Source: Brumimicrobium mesophilum (lineage in GTDB: Bacteria > Bacteroidota > Bacteroidia > Flavobacteriales_D > Crocinitomicaceae). From it: DNA of 64,000 nucleotides. Shown one piece after another: positions 8,374-15,642 of this stretch; the stretch's first letter is position 1; every line of letters starts with the position of its first letter. Under the pieces are notes generated by a model. That model made no database searches and was not told where the DNA came from. It saw only the letters and a list, made by a program, of their open reading frames with translations. Made by a program: the position numbers and the translations under genes. The stretch spans positions 62,001 through 126,000 of the forward strand of contig NZ_PVSS01000005.1 of the NCBI RefSeq assembly GCF_003025005.1, read 5' to 3'.

Positions 8374-8405
8374 AATCCAGAGCACAATGTGTTCTGGATT
8401 TTTTG
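8374..8405 (+). terminator. Intrinsic terminator of tRNA-Asn
   Basis: A 12-bp stem with one G-T pair (8374-8385 with 8389-8400) and an AAT loop runs into TTTT starting at 8399. It begins five bases after the tRNA. Confidence 0.9.
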
Positions 8406-8508
8406 TTTTATAGAAGTTTACTTATGTGGTGTTGAAAGCCAACCTAGAAACTTTCATCGAAAGTGAATGCACTCGACAACTGTTTTGAATTCTAGCTAAT
8501 ACCAAGTT

Positions 8509-8646
8509 TAAAAATACAAATATTTTCAAATACCAATAACCACAATTCTATTTCAAACATCTTTTCAAGTAATTATCAAGAGCACTATAGTGTATAGAGA
8601 CCCAAGGCCACGAGAAGCTGCGCTAAATCTCGCGGCAGCTTGAGGG
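8509..8646. repeat. Intercassette repeat, copy A (most diverged)
   Basis: Aligns with copies B (9525-9699) and C (10371-10545) with many substitutions and one 1-base indel. Shared landmarks are AAAAATACAAATAT, TATTTCAAA, ATCAAG, the perfect 10-bp palindrome CACTATAGTG (8583-8592) and the terminal palindrome (8600-8646), whose last arm is damaged (TTGAGGG). It lies just past the end of the GldM-like gene, at the outer edge of the array. Confidence 0.8.
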
Positions 8647-8663
8647 AGTAACACCTCTATTTC

Positions 8664-9365
8664 TCAGCCCCCTCTAAAATAATAACAAATCTCTCTACCA
8701 ATGTGGCGTTTACCTCCTCGATCCGCATCAGTACGTACTACAAGAAAACATATCACAGAGTTTTTAGGTATGGTTTTTAAGAATTCTACTTGCTCTTTGG
8801 TTAGTGTATCGTTTAAAATTTCTGGATATTCCTTAAGGATCTTTCCATCATGATCAAAAATAGTTAATTGGTAAGATTCTGTCTTAATCCAAGGCTCAGG
8901 TATCGCAAATCCAGCGTACATTATAAAGTATGGTTTTTCTATAAAAGCATTTAAATCGTCAATGATTGTGTCTTTAATGCCACCAAAATATGGCCTAATA
9001 GGTGGGTGATACTGAATTTTAAACGGTATAGTATTAACTAAATTATTTTGTACATCTTTAATTTGAAAGTAAACTATGAGGTCTGTAACATCATGATCAA
9101 AAAAACGAATAAAAAAATTACAGCTATTATCATTACGCACAATTTTCATCCTATCATTTAGTGAATCAGGAATATTAATAGAGTATTTTTTACAACTGCT
9201 GGCTAAAGAGTCGTCAGTTACTATTTTTAAGGTTGGACTTTCAAGTATCATTACCTTAATACTATCCTCAACTACATTTGTACTGATGATATCAACTTGA
9301 GAAATAGAATCATTGAATTTTATAATTACTGCAATTAAAACTAAGATTTTCCATTTTATAAACAT
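8664..9365 (-). CDS. Secreted protein with GldM C-terminal-like domain; candidate partner of an orphan toxin tip
   Basis: 233 aa from the ATG at 9365 (two in-frame GTG codons lie just upstream). A signal peptide is likely (FIKWKILVLIAVIIKF ... SISQ). The second half (about 125-233) has YFGGIKDTIIDDLNAF, YQLTIFDHDGK, LTKEQVEFLKTIPKNSVICF and GGKRHIG, which resembles the order and motifs of the last domain of the gliding/type IX secretion protein GldM. No other GldM domain is present. It follows a degraded toxin tip (9377-9550), as immunity genes do, but an immunity role is inference. Confidence 0.6.
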   Translation of the reverse strand: MFIKWKILVLIAVIIKFNDSISQVDIISTNVVEDSIKVMILESPTLKIVTDDSLASSCKKYSINIPDSLNDRMKIVRNDNSCNFFIRFFDHDVTDLIVYFQIKDVQNNLVNTIPFKIQYHPPIRPYFGGIKDTIIDDLNAFIEKPYFIMYAGFAIPEPWIKTESYQLTIFDHDGKILKEYPEILNDTLTKEQVEFLKTIPKNSVICFLVVRTDADRGGKRHIGREICYYFRGG

Positions 9366-9376
9366 CACCACATTTT

Positions 9377-9550
9377 TTAATGATTAGATTTTTGGTCTTT
9401 AGGGAGTACATTTTTCCTATATGGCTCATCTTTATGTAATGACACTCTTTTTACTATTCTTTCAATTTGATCTTGAGGAATGAACCAATCAGCTTTATAA
9501 AGGTCATCTCCACTACCACGAGATTATTCTCGTGGTCGTCTGAATCCTAA
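9377..9550 (-). pseudogene. Orphan toxin-tip remnant (module 3)
   Basis: Inside repeat copy B the minus strand reads LGFRRPRE, then stop TAA (9524-9526), then SRGSGDDLYKADWFIPQDQ and a natural-looking tail ending KDQKSNH before its stop. Copy C encodes the same LGFRRPRE but has TAT (Tyr) where this one has TAA. It is thus a displaced C-terminal tip without a start or the rest of the toxin, followed 12 bases later by the GldM-like secreted protein gene. The toxin activity cannot be named. Confidence 0.5.
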
Positions 9551-9699
9551 TTATTCTTGCAGAAAAATACAAATATCCTCAAAAACCAACAACCGCAATA
9601 CTATTTCAAATATTTTTTTTACGTAATAATCAAGGGCACTATAGTGTATGGAAACCCAAGGCCACGAGAAGCTGCGCTCAATCTCGCGACAGCTTGGGT
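9525..9699. repeat. Intercassette repeat, copy B
   Basis: 175 bases that match copy C (10371-10545, offset 846) without gaps and with 6 substitutions by eye. Contains CACTATAGTG at 9637-9646 and ends in the long palindrome 9654-9699 (ACCCAAG ... CTTGGGT with inner CGAGA/TCTCG). Just before it, 9515-9536 forms a perfect 8-bp hairpin, ACCACGAG/CTCGTGGT. Confidence 0.9.
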
Positions 9700-10166
9700 G
9701 AATACGGCGCTGTCGTTTTAGGAATCTCTTTTTCAATCAAAGAGTATAAAAGTCTACTTCTATAAAGATTACCATCAATAAAAATAGCTCTGCTATAATT
9801 TAAACAAATTTCTCTTTTTAAATTATTTGAAATATAAAAATCTAATACCATTCTAATATCCGCTTTTTCTTTTTTCATAATCAGTGATATCTCCACTAAT
9901 GACAATGCTTTTATAAACTTTTTTATAACAACCTTATTCGTTATAACATATTTTGCATTTCGACCTTCATTGAAGTCTTTCACGTCCTCACAAGATAATG
10001 CGGCTTGGGTCTTTAGGTTCCAATCAAGGTAGGAGACAACGATACTATCTATCTCATCATAATAAGTTATTTTTTCAAAATCTTTATTACGTGAGAGCAT
10101 ACTACTACATGATAATGATGCAATAATCACTAGTAGCGCTATTGCTAATAAACTTTTTTTATTCAT
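9678..10166 (-). CDS. Small lipoprotein, candidate immunity protein (module 2)
   Basis: 162 aa with a type II signal peptide: MNKKSLLAIALLVIIASLSC, Cys20 in a good lipobox. The mature protein is charged, with no recognised domain. Its ATG overlaps the stop of the preceding toxin-tip frame as ATGA (10163-10166), so the two are translationally coupled, the usual layout of toxin-immunity pairs. The last residues (SPKLSRD) are encoded inside the palindrome of repeat copy B, so the C-terminus may have been replaced by recombination there. Family unknown; the immunity role is inferred from position. Confidence 0.6.
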   Translation of the reverse strand: MNKKSLLAIALLVIIASLSCSSMLSRNKDFEKITYYDEIDSIVVSYLDWNLKTQAALSCEDVKDFNEGRNAKYVITNKVVIKKFIKALSLVEISLIMKKEKADIRMVLDFYISNNLKREICLNYSRAIFIDGNLYRSRLLYSLIEKEIPKTTAPYSPKLSRD

Positions 10167-10396
10167 TCTTTTATTTCAGATTCTGTAGGACCTTCTGTAG
10201 AAAATGGTGTTTTTGCTTTATATTTTTCTTTATAAGAATGAGCTTTTCTTTTAGCTCCTCCATTCCCTCCTTCAACCTCCTCAATAATCCATTTATCAGA
10301 GGGGCTATGATAATCACCCATCTTCTTCACCATATCATCTTCATATTTAATCCCCCCACTACTGCGAGAATATTCTCGTGGTCGTCTGAATCCTAA
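10163..10396 (-). pseudogene. Orphan toxin-tip fragment (module 2)
   Basis: An open frame of 78 codons without an obvious start begins inside repeat copy C with LGFRRPREYSRSSGG, continues with KYEDDMVKKMGDYHSPSDKW and ends PFSTEGPTESEIKE before TGA. It is coupled (ATGA) to the lipoprotein gene downstream. It looks like the last part of a polymorphic toxin that has lost its carrier; a full carrier with the same LGFRRPREY junction may exist elsewhere in the genome. The activity is not recognisable. Confidence 0.5.
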
Positions 10397-10545
10397 TTAT
10401 TCTTGCAGAAAAATACAAATATTCTCAAAAACCAACAAGCGCAATACTATTTCAAATATTTTTTTTACGTAATAATCAAGAGCACTATAGTGTATGGAAA
10501 CCCAAGGCCACGAGAAGCTTCGCTAAATCTCGCGGCAGCTTGGGT
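10371..10545. repeat. Intercassette repeat, copy C
   Basis: Gap-free match to copy B. Contains CACTATAGTG at 10483-10492 and the palindrome 10500-10545. The upstream hairpin has decayed on one arm (ACTGCGAG, 10361-10368) compared with ACCACGAG in copy B. Confidence 0.9.
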
Positions 10546-10653
10546 CATTCACAAAAATGTCTCGCTCATTTACAGGATTCGTAAAAATTTGGTTGAACTT
10601 ATTGTTTTTGTTGATAATAGGGATGAACATGGGTTTTAGTAAGGTTGCCTTTA

Positions 10654-10740
10654 TTAATTCAATTTTATTGCCATTCTCTTAAACCACGTAACATCCTGTT
10701 TTTCAATAAACTTCGTTACAACGAAGGGTTCTTTTCGCTT
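10654..10740 (-). pseudogene. C-terminal gene remnant between palindromes C and D
   Basis: A 28-residue open tail (KRKEPFVVTKFIEKQDVTWF, then KRMAIKLN, stop) begins after a stop codon with no start of its own. Between it and repeat C another startless frame reads FIPIINKNNKFNQIF ... and ends PSCREI inside the palindrome. These look like ends of genes lost by recombination between repeats. No family recognised. Confidence 0.35.
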
Positions 10741-10758
10741 TTATCTCGGGAGTAGCCT

Positions 10759-10805
10759 CCCCAAGGCCACGAGAAGGCTTCGCTTATTCTCGCGGCATCT
10801 TGGGG
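10759..10805. repeat. Palindrome, copy D (without the long repeat arm)
   Basis: CCCCAAG (10759-10765) pairs with CTTGGGG (10799-10805). The inner stem GCCACGAGAA (10766-10775) pairs with TTCTCGCGGC (10787-10796) apart from one A-C mismatch, and a two-base bulge (10797-10798) follows. The mismatch is kept in copies A and C. The ~130 bases that precede the palindrome in copies A-C are missing here. Confidence 0.85.
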
Positions 10806-10938
10806 TGAATATAGGAATATTCATGACCGTAACAAATGGTTTGAAACCTCTAGTATATTGCAGAAGGAACCATGCATAAAAACCAGGGTAATGAGATATT
10901 ATCCAAGTACCATTGTTAAGGTCTCCAGGGACTATCAC
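10806..10938 (-). pseudogene. Possible gene fragment ending in palindrome D
   Basis: After the stop of the lipoprotein gene, a short frame reads IVPGDLNNGTWIISHYPGFY and AWFLLQYTRGFKPFVTVM before running into the palindrome. The composition (W, Y, F, G) looks like real protein, but there is only a GTG candidate start overlapping the previous stop, and the continuation is cut by the palindrome. It could be a remnant of another module; chance cannot be excluded. Confidence 0.25.
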
Positions 10939-11483
10939 ACTTTTGACACACTACCAGTTTTTTGAATAAATTTAATTGAGATTTTACTTATTCCAACTTT
11001 ATCATTATCCAAAGGATAATATATCAACGAAAAATTGTCTTTTCCCTTGGACATATTCAAATTTGTATATTCTAAGCCTTCAAAATTAAACAAATCACAT
11101 TTTTCAAATATAATTTTCCCTCCTCCTTGAGATAATTTATAATTACAAATAGGTTCCAATTTATCATTCAATAATTTACCTTTCCTAAAGTAAACAGTTA
11201 ATGAATCTTTGTATTCACTACAATCTACATTATCTTTACTAACACAAATTTCAATAATCTCCCAAGTACTACTCTCAAGAAAACTTTCAATTCTGAGTGT
11301 TCCTAATTCTAATTTCAATAATTTCTCTTCTATTAGAATAGAATCACTTTCACCTAATTTTACATCTTGATCCCTTCTGATATTATCATTTGTATTTTGT
11401 TTAATATCACTATCATTAAAATCACACGAATGTAAAACACAAATCAGTATAAAATAAATTTTTACAATCTTATTTCTTTTCAT
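10935..11483 (-). CDS. Lipoprotein, candidate immunity protein of the Rhs toxin (module 1)
   Basis: 182 aa from the ATG at 11483, chosen because it gives a clean type II signal peptide (MKRNKIVKIYFILICVLHSC, Cys20). The five residues upstream would spoil it. The mature part is acidic and beta-rich in character, with no recognised family. Its start overlaps the last 14 bases of the toxin frame that ends at 11470, so translation is coupled. Position, size and periplasm- or outer-membrane-facing lipoprotein form fit an immunity protein against a toxin delivered to the envelope; this is inference. Confidence 0.65.
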   Translation of the reverse strand: MKRNKIVKIYFILICVLHSCDFNDSDIKQNTNDNIRRDQDVKLGESDSILIEEKLLKLELGTLRIESFLESSTWEIIEICVSKDNVDCSEYKDSLTVYFRKGKLLNDKLEPICNYKLSQGGGKIIFEKCDLFNFEGLEYTNLNMSKGKDNFSLIYYPLDNDKVGISKISIKFIQKTGSVSKV

Positions 11484-12514
11484 AAAACTTGAAATCACTT
11501 TTTGATAACGTTAACCCTGTCCTTTCTTTAACTTGTTGTTGAACTTTGTCGAAAGTACCAATTTCTACTTCTCCCTGTCTATAATTTGATTGATAAATAA
11601 AATTCCCCGATTCATCCTTTCCTATAATACTAATTGCATGTCCGTCTCCATTCCCATCAGACCAAAAGCCAATTGCTCCTACTTTCTCGTTATTTAACAG
11701 ACGATAATCATCTTTCAATATGTTTTTCAAAAACTGTCCCTGTCATTATACCTTTCAATCCTAGAGCGTCAGCAAAGCAATTAGAATAAAAATCCAAAGA
11801 TTCTTCAGAAAGCAAAGTCACAACATCTGAAAAAGACGTCATATATTGAGAATCGTATCCTAAAGATGCTAAAGGAAGTGAAAAAGAGTGTTTATTTCCT
11901 TTAGAAGATTTATATTCCAAATCTAAAACTATACCCAATTCCTCTGGATCATCTTTTCCACCACCTCCTATAAAATCTGTTGAAACTGGATATGAAGTAT
12001 GATTTATTTCTCTTGTTTTATTACCTGGATCTAATACAGTTCTATTTTCTTTATGAGTTTTATGAATGTAAATATTCTTTGATTCTGGGCTCATCTTCGC
12101 ATATCTCTCGTATCCAACCCCAGTAACTCTATATAACTTGTTAGTGAAGTTTTCATTTTCGTTTAAAAATTTAGGTAAATTGATATAATGAAAATTTTTA
12201 CACTCAGGAGAGAACTCAGCTTGAGCATAAAGCATTGCGTTATAGGCCAACTTTGGCTCTTCTTTCGCTGGCCCTCCAATCAATCCAGTTGGGTCAACAA
12301 AATAAATCGGATTATTATTGAAAGCAACATAAGGACTATACCATGGCTGAATCTTCATCAACGGATCTAACGATTTCCATCTCCCTAACCTCGGGTCATA
12401 CTGTCTAAACTGGGTAGTATAAGAATTCCCATCCCCTGATACTTCCACGTCTGCCTACATTCCGTTGAACAAGTGACGGTAAGAACCCAAATCATCATAA
12501 ATTATTCTTACCCT
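11470..12514 (-). pseudogene. Rhs-family toxin C-terminus, broken by in-frame stop and frameshift
   Basis: The frame starts without its own ATG at about 12514 with RVRIIYDDLGSYRHLFNGM, meets TAG (12455-12457, where homologues have Glu), then gives the Rhs core signature RQYDPRLGRWKSLDPLM and NNNPIYFVDPTGLIGG (about 12400-12270). The tip continues to FYSNCFADALG, then runs out of frame near two 5-base homopolymers (11723-11727 and 11729-11733). The next frame gives DGNGDGHAISIIG and YQSNYRQGEVEIG. Read together, Cys, His and a later polar residue suggest a papain-like fold toxin. The N-terminal Rhs shell is missing, so this copy is very probably inactive or an orphan recombination donor. Confidence 0.75.
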
Positions 12515-13436
12515 CGTAGTAATCATATTTTCTTAACTCTATTACCTTTATAAATTCAGTTGAGATATATTGAAACAAAACATCATCAACTAACATTGTT
12601 TCTTCATCATAGAGAACTTGGTATTGAGAAACATACGTTCCGTTTTTAAACTCTTCCTTCTTTAATAGATTTCCTTTTCTATCGTAACCAAAAACAAATG
12701 ACCTATCTTGGAATCCATAAATATTTGAACGCACAGTTATACTGTCTATTTCACTTTTATGATTATAGTGGAATTGTGTAATTTTAGAACCTGGCATTCT
12801 TTCGAATTTTTCAACTTCTTCCGTTACCAATCCTTTCCTGTTAAATTGAGTAAAAATGTTTTTATATGGTAATCCTTCACTATTATAAACTATTCTTTTC
12901 TGTCCATTTGCAAAATCCACATAAGATGACTTTTCAGCAGAGACCGTGAATTTTTCATTCAATTCAAAATCTTCATTGTTATTCACATTAGTGGAAAGAC
13001 TCCTTCGGTACTCTTCATTTACAACCCTTCCTTTTTCGTCATAATCATATATATAAGCATAATTTCCAAATGCATCAAATAATCTAATTGCGGTAATATT
13101 CCCTATGGAATCATAGTCATAAAAAGTTACTAAAGTATCAGCTTCTTTAGTTAACTCCACACTTTCAAGCATCTGTACCAACTGACCTTCTTTATTAAAA
13201 TTATAGGTTCTAAAATATTCAGTTTCTCTAGGTTTATCGCCTAACTTATAATGAATTTCTGTGCCTGAAATAGATTTTATACCTCTCTCACGAATCACCT
13301 CCTCATTGAAAAAAGGTTTATCTGTGAAAAACTCGCCGTGTGTGTTATCAATTAACTGAGCAGATGTTGTGAGGGGGTGAAACCCTATTAAAACAGTAGA
13401 TAAAAACAATGCTAGTACTATCGAAGGAATTTTCAT
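12495..13436 (-). CDS. Secreted protein with YD/Rhs-like repeats
   Basis: 313 aa with an N-terminal signal peptide (KIPSIVLALFLSTVLIGF ... TSAQ). The body has repeated beta units typical of YD-repeat proteins: YDYDSIGNITAIRLFD, YDYDEKGRVVNEEY and FGYDRKGNLLKKEEF. There is no DPxGxxx core or toxin domain in frame. The last about six residues (EGKNNL) are encoded by DNA that in the next frame is Rhs sequence (RIIYDDLG), so the 3' end of this gene appears to be a recombination junction. Function unknown; it may be a cell-surface protein or the carrier stump of the toxin locus. Confidence 0.7.
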   Translation of the reverse strand: MKIPSIVLALFLSTVLIGFHPLTTSAQLIDNTHGEFFTDKPFFNEEVIRERGIKSISGTEIHYKLGDKPRETEYFRTYNFNKEGQLVQMLESVELTKEADTLVTFYDYDSIGNITAIRLFDAFGNYAYIYDYDEKGRVVNEEYRRSLSTNVNNNEDFELNEKFTVSAEKSSYVDFANGQKRIVYNSEGLPYKNIFTQFNRKGLVTEEVEKFERMPGSKITQFHYNHKSEIDSITVRSNIYGFQDRSFVFGYDRKGNLLKKEEFKNGTYVSQYQVLYDEETMLVDDVLFQYISTEFIKVIELRKYDYYEGKNNL

Positions 13437-13454
13437 AATCTATTTATTTATTGC

Positions 13455-13489
13455 AAAAGACCCCTACTTTGAATAAGCAGAGGTCTTTT
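13455..13489 (-). terminator. Terminator after yqeY (end of the dcw transcript)
   Basis: Minus strand: a 15-bp stem with two G-T pairs (13455-13469 with 13475-13489) around a 5-base loop ends in TTTT. It lies 36 bases past the yqeY stop and separates the dcw cluster from the YD-repeat gene. Confidence 0.8.
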
Positions 13490-13524
13490 ATATGATAACC
13501 GATTTTATATTAACAAGTAATTGG

Positions 13525-13971
13525 CTATTTATTTAACTCTTCTTTTACGATCGTAGAAATAAGTTTTCCATCCGCTTTCCCAGCTAAAGAACCAGATAAT
13601 GGGCCCATCACTTTCCCCATGTCTTGAGGACCAGATGCGCCTGATTTGGCAATAGCTTCTTTCACAAGCACTCTTATTTCATCTTCATTCATCATTTTCG
13701 GCATATAGTTTTCGATGATTTTTGCTTCGAACATTTCTGCTTCAGCTAAATCCTCTCTTCCTTGATCAACATAAACTTGATGCGAATCCATACGTTGTTT
13801 ATGCAATTTTATGATGATTTTATTCTCTTTTGCTTCATCCATTTCTCCTTGCCCAGAAGTAGCTTCATTCAAAAGTTTTGCCTTAATATCACGTAAAGCG
13901 CCCAATTTCTCTTTGTCTTTAGCGCGCATTGCGTCTTTGATATCTTGGTTTATTTGTTCTGTTAAAGTCAT
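13525..13971 (-). CDS. GatB/YqeY domain protein
   Basis: 148 aa, the YqeY family length. Begins MTLTEQINQDIKDAMRAKDK, followed by LGALRDIKAKLLNEAT, and ends in the tRNA-binding-like tail SGASGPQDMGKVMGPLSG, all standard. The domain is related to the C-terminal domain of the GatB amidotransferase subunit, though free YqeY has no proven reaction. It follows ftsZ by 10 bases and is the last gene of the dcw cluster, an arrangement I recall from other Bacteroidota. Confidence 0.93.
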   Translation of the reverse strand: MTLTEQINQDIKDAMRAKDKEKLGALRDIKAKLLNEATSGQGEMDEAKENKIIIKLHKQRMDSHQVYVDQGREDLAEAEMFEAKIIENYMPKMMNEDEIRVLVKEAIAKSGASGPQDMGKVMGPLSGSLAGKADGKLISTIVKEELNK

Positions 13972-13981
13972 TTTTCTTATA

Positions 13982-15613
13982 TTAATCTACGTTATCGTGT
14001 AGAAATGAATTCGTACCACGTAAAGTTGTATTGTTATCGCTGTTTTTTGGATCTGAGACTTCATATCTTGAAGTTGAATCATCAGAAGAATTTACGTTAT
14101 CACTTAAGTTTATTTTTCTTCTTTTGAATGCTGGTTCACGCTCCAATTCACTTAATCCTTCAGCACTATTCAAGTGAGAAGTATAGTTACGAATACGTTC
14201 CAAACGTTCTTGGGTACGACTTTGTTGCTCTTCTTGTGTTAATTCTTGTGAACTCACATTTCCTTCAAATGAAGTCTCTTCATCCATCTCATCATCAAGG
14301 AAGTAACGTTTTACTTCTTTTTTCTCCGAAACCTCAGACTCAACAGGCTTTGAAAGCTCTTGAGAAACTTCTTGTTTAGGTTCAGTCTTTTCCGATTTTG
14401 GAGTTGGATTTGGAGTTGACTCTGATTCAGGAACAACCGTTTTCACTTCCCAATTCATCGTTGGTGATTTTGTTTCCTCAATTTTATCAACCACTTCATC
14501 CTCGTCCTTTGATTTCATGTATGGTTCTTCAACCTTAGGCTCTTTGTACTGATTTTGCGCAATAGCATTAGCCAACGGAGTTGAAATTTCTTTTTTATTC
14601 ACCTCTTCTAGGATTTGTACTTTTTTTTCGGGAGCTTTTTCGAATCCTGTTACTGGAGTGTGATTAAAACCAGTAGCAATGATCGTTACACTTAAGCTTT
14701 CTCCTAAAGTTTCATCATAACCATGACCCCAAATCACATCTGCAGTTGAGCCAGCCTCATCCTGAATATAATCAGTGATTTCAGAAATCTCATCCATCAA
14801 CACTTCTTTAGAACCATAAGTGATGTTTAGCAACACATATTCCGCTCCAGAAATATCATTATCATTCAACAATGGAGAAGATAAAGCTGCCTGAACAGCT
14901 TCTAAAGCCCTGTTGTCTCCTTCAGCAATTGCTGAACCCATAACAGCAACTCCACTGTCCTTCATTACAGTATTCACATCGTTAAAATCGACGTTGATTG
15001 CACCTGTTACAGAAATCACATCAGCGATTCCTTTTGCAGCCGTTGATAAAACGTCATCTGCTTGGGCAAATGCATTTCCTAAGGTTAAATTCCCAGAGAT
15101 TTCACGTAACCTTTCGTTATTAATAACCAATAATGTATCAACCGATTGACGCATTGTTTCCAAACCTTCTTCTGCTTGTTGGCGACGTTTTCTTCCTTCA
15201 AAATTGAAAGGAACTGTAACGATACCTACAGTTAAGATTCCTAATTCTCTCGCTACTTTTGCAATCACAGGAGCTGCACCAGTACCGGTACCACCACCCA
15301 TTCCAGCAGTAACAAAAACCATTTTAGTACTATTTGACAATAAATCTCTAATGTCATCAATATTTTCGATAGCTGCGTTCATTCCAATTTCAGGAATAGA
15401 ACCTGCTCCACGACCTTCCGTTAAAGATGGTCCAAGCTGGATCTTATATGGTACAGGGGAAATATCGAGTGCCTGACGATCAGTGTTACAAACAATGAAG
15501 TCTACTCCATCAAAACCCTGGTTATACATGTGATTCACCGCGTTGCTACCTCCACCTCCAACACCAATTACTTTGATGATTGACGAGTGATCTTTTGGGA
15601 TATCAAATTCCAT
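13982..15613 (-). CDS. ftsZ: Cell division GTPase FtsZ
   Basis: Tubulin-like GTPase that forms the Z-ring. 543 aa, longer than the about 380 of E. coli because of a long C-terminal tail. Visible features are GVGGGGSNAVNHM at the N-terminus, the tubulin signature GMGGGTGTGAAPV (about 104-116), NVDFNDV and GSAIAEGDNRA. The core ends at about residue 320. A disordered linker rich in E, K, S, T and P follows to about 490, and the C-terminus has a basic stretch (EREPAFKRRKINL) before a polar tail. Lies 29 bases after ftsA. Confidence 0.98.
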   Translation of the reverse strand: MEFDIPKDHSSIIKVIGVGGGGSNAVNHMYNQGFDGVDFIVCNTDRQALDISPVPYKIQLGPSLTEGRGAGSIPEIGMNAAIENIDDIRDLLSNSTKMVFVTAGMGGGTGTGAAPVIAKVARELGILTVGIVTVPFNFEGRKRRQQAEEGLETMRQSVDTLLVINNERLREISGNLTLGNAFAQADDVLSTAAKGIADVISVTGAINVDFNDVNTVMKDSGVAVMGSAIAEGDNRALEAVQAALSSPLLNDNDISGAEYVLLNITYGSKEVLMDEISEITDYIQDEAGSTADVIWGHGYDETLGESLSVTIIATGFNHTPVTGFEKAPEKKVQILEEVNKKEISTPLANAIAQNQYKEPKVEEPYMKSKDEDEVVDKIEETKSPTMNWEVKTVVPESESTPNPTPKSEKTEPKQEVSQELSKPVESEVSEKKEVKRYFLDDEMDEETSFEGNVSSQELTQEEQQSRTQERLERIRNYTSHLNSAEGLSELEREPAFKRRKINLSDNVNSSDDSTSRYEVSDPKNSDNNTTLRGTNSFLHDNVD

Positions 15614-15642
15614 ATTATTTATTTTTATCGGTTGCTAATTAA

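Noticed and set aside
9551-9736. Minus-strand frame of 61 codons across repeat B
   Set aside because: It is repeat sequence read in a second frame and overlaps the lipoprotein gene.
10142-10639. Two plus-strand frames of 84 and 78 codons
   Set aside because: They run antisense to the module-2 tip and across repeat copy C; composition is poor and they have no context.
8509-10805. Integron-like gene cassette array (small genes separated by imperfect palindromes)
   Set aside because: No integrase gene is in the window, the repeats lack recognisable attC core sites (GTTRRRY / RYYYAAC pair), and the repeats overlap coding ends. Homologous recombination explains them better.
8509-10805. CRISPR array
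   Set aside because: Only four copies, irregular spacing of hundreds of bases, unequal lengths and coding sequence between them.
11708-11740. Programmed frameshift joining the two halves of the Rhs tip
   Set aside because: A +1 step (or loss of one base) is needed, with no known slippery site for it, and a second in-frame stop upstream at 12455 already shows the gene is decaying. Sequencing error or mutation is simpler.
8296-13436. Genomic island integrated at tRNA-Asn
   Set aside because: The accessory region starts at the tRNA 3' end, but no copy of the tRNA end is found at the far side (around 13440) and there is no phage-type integrase nearby.
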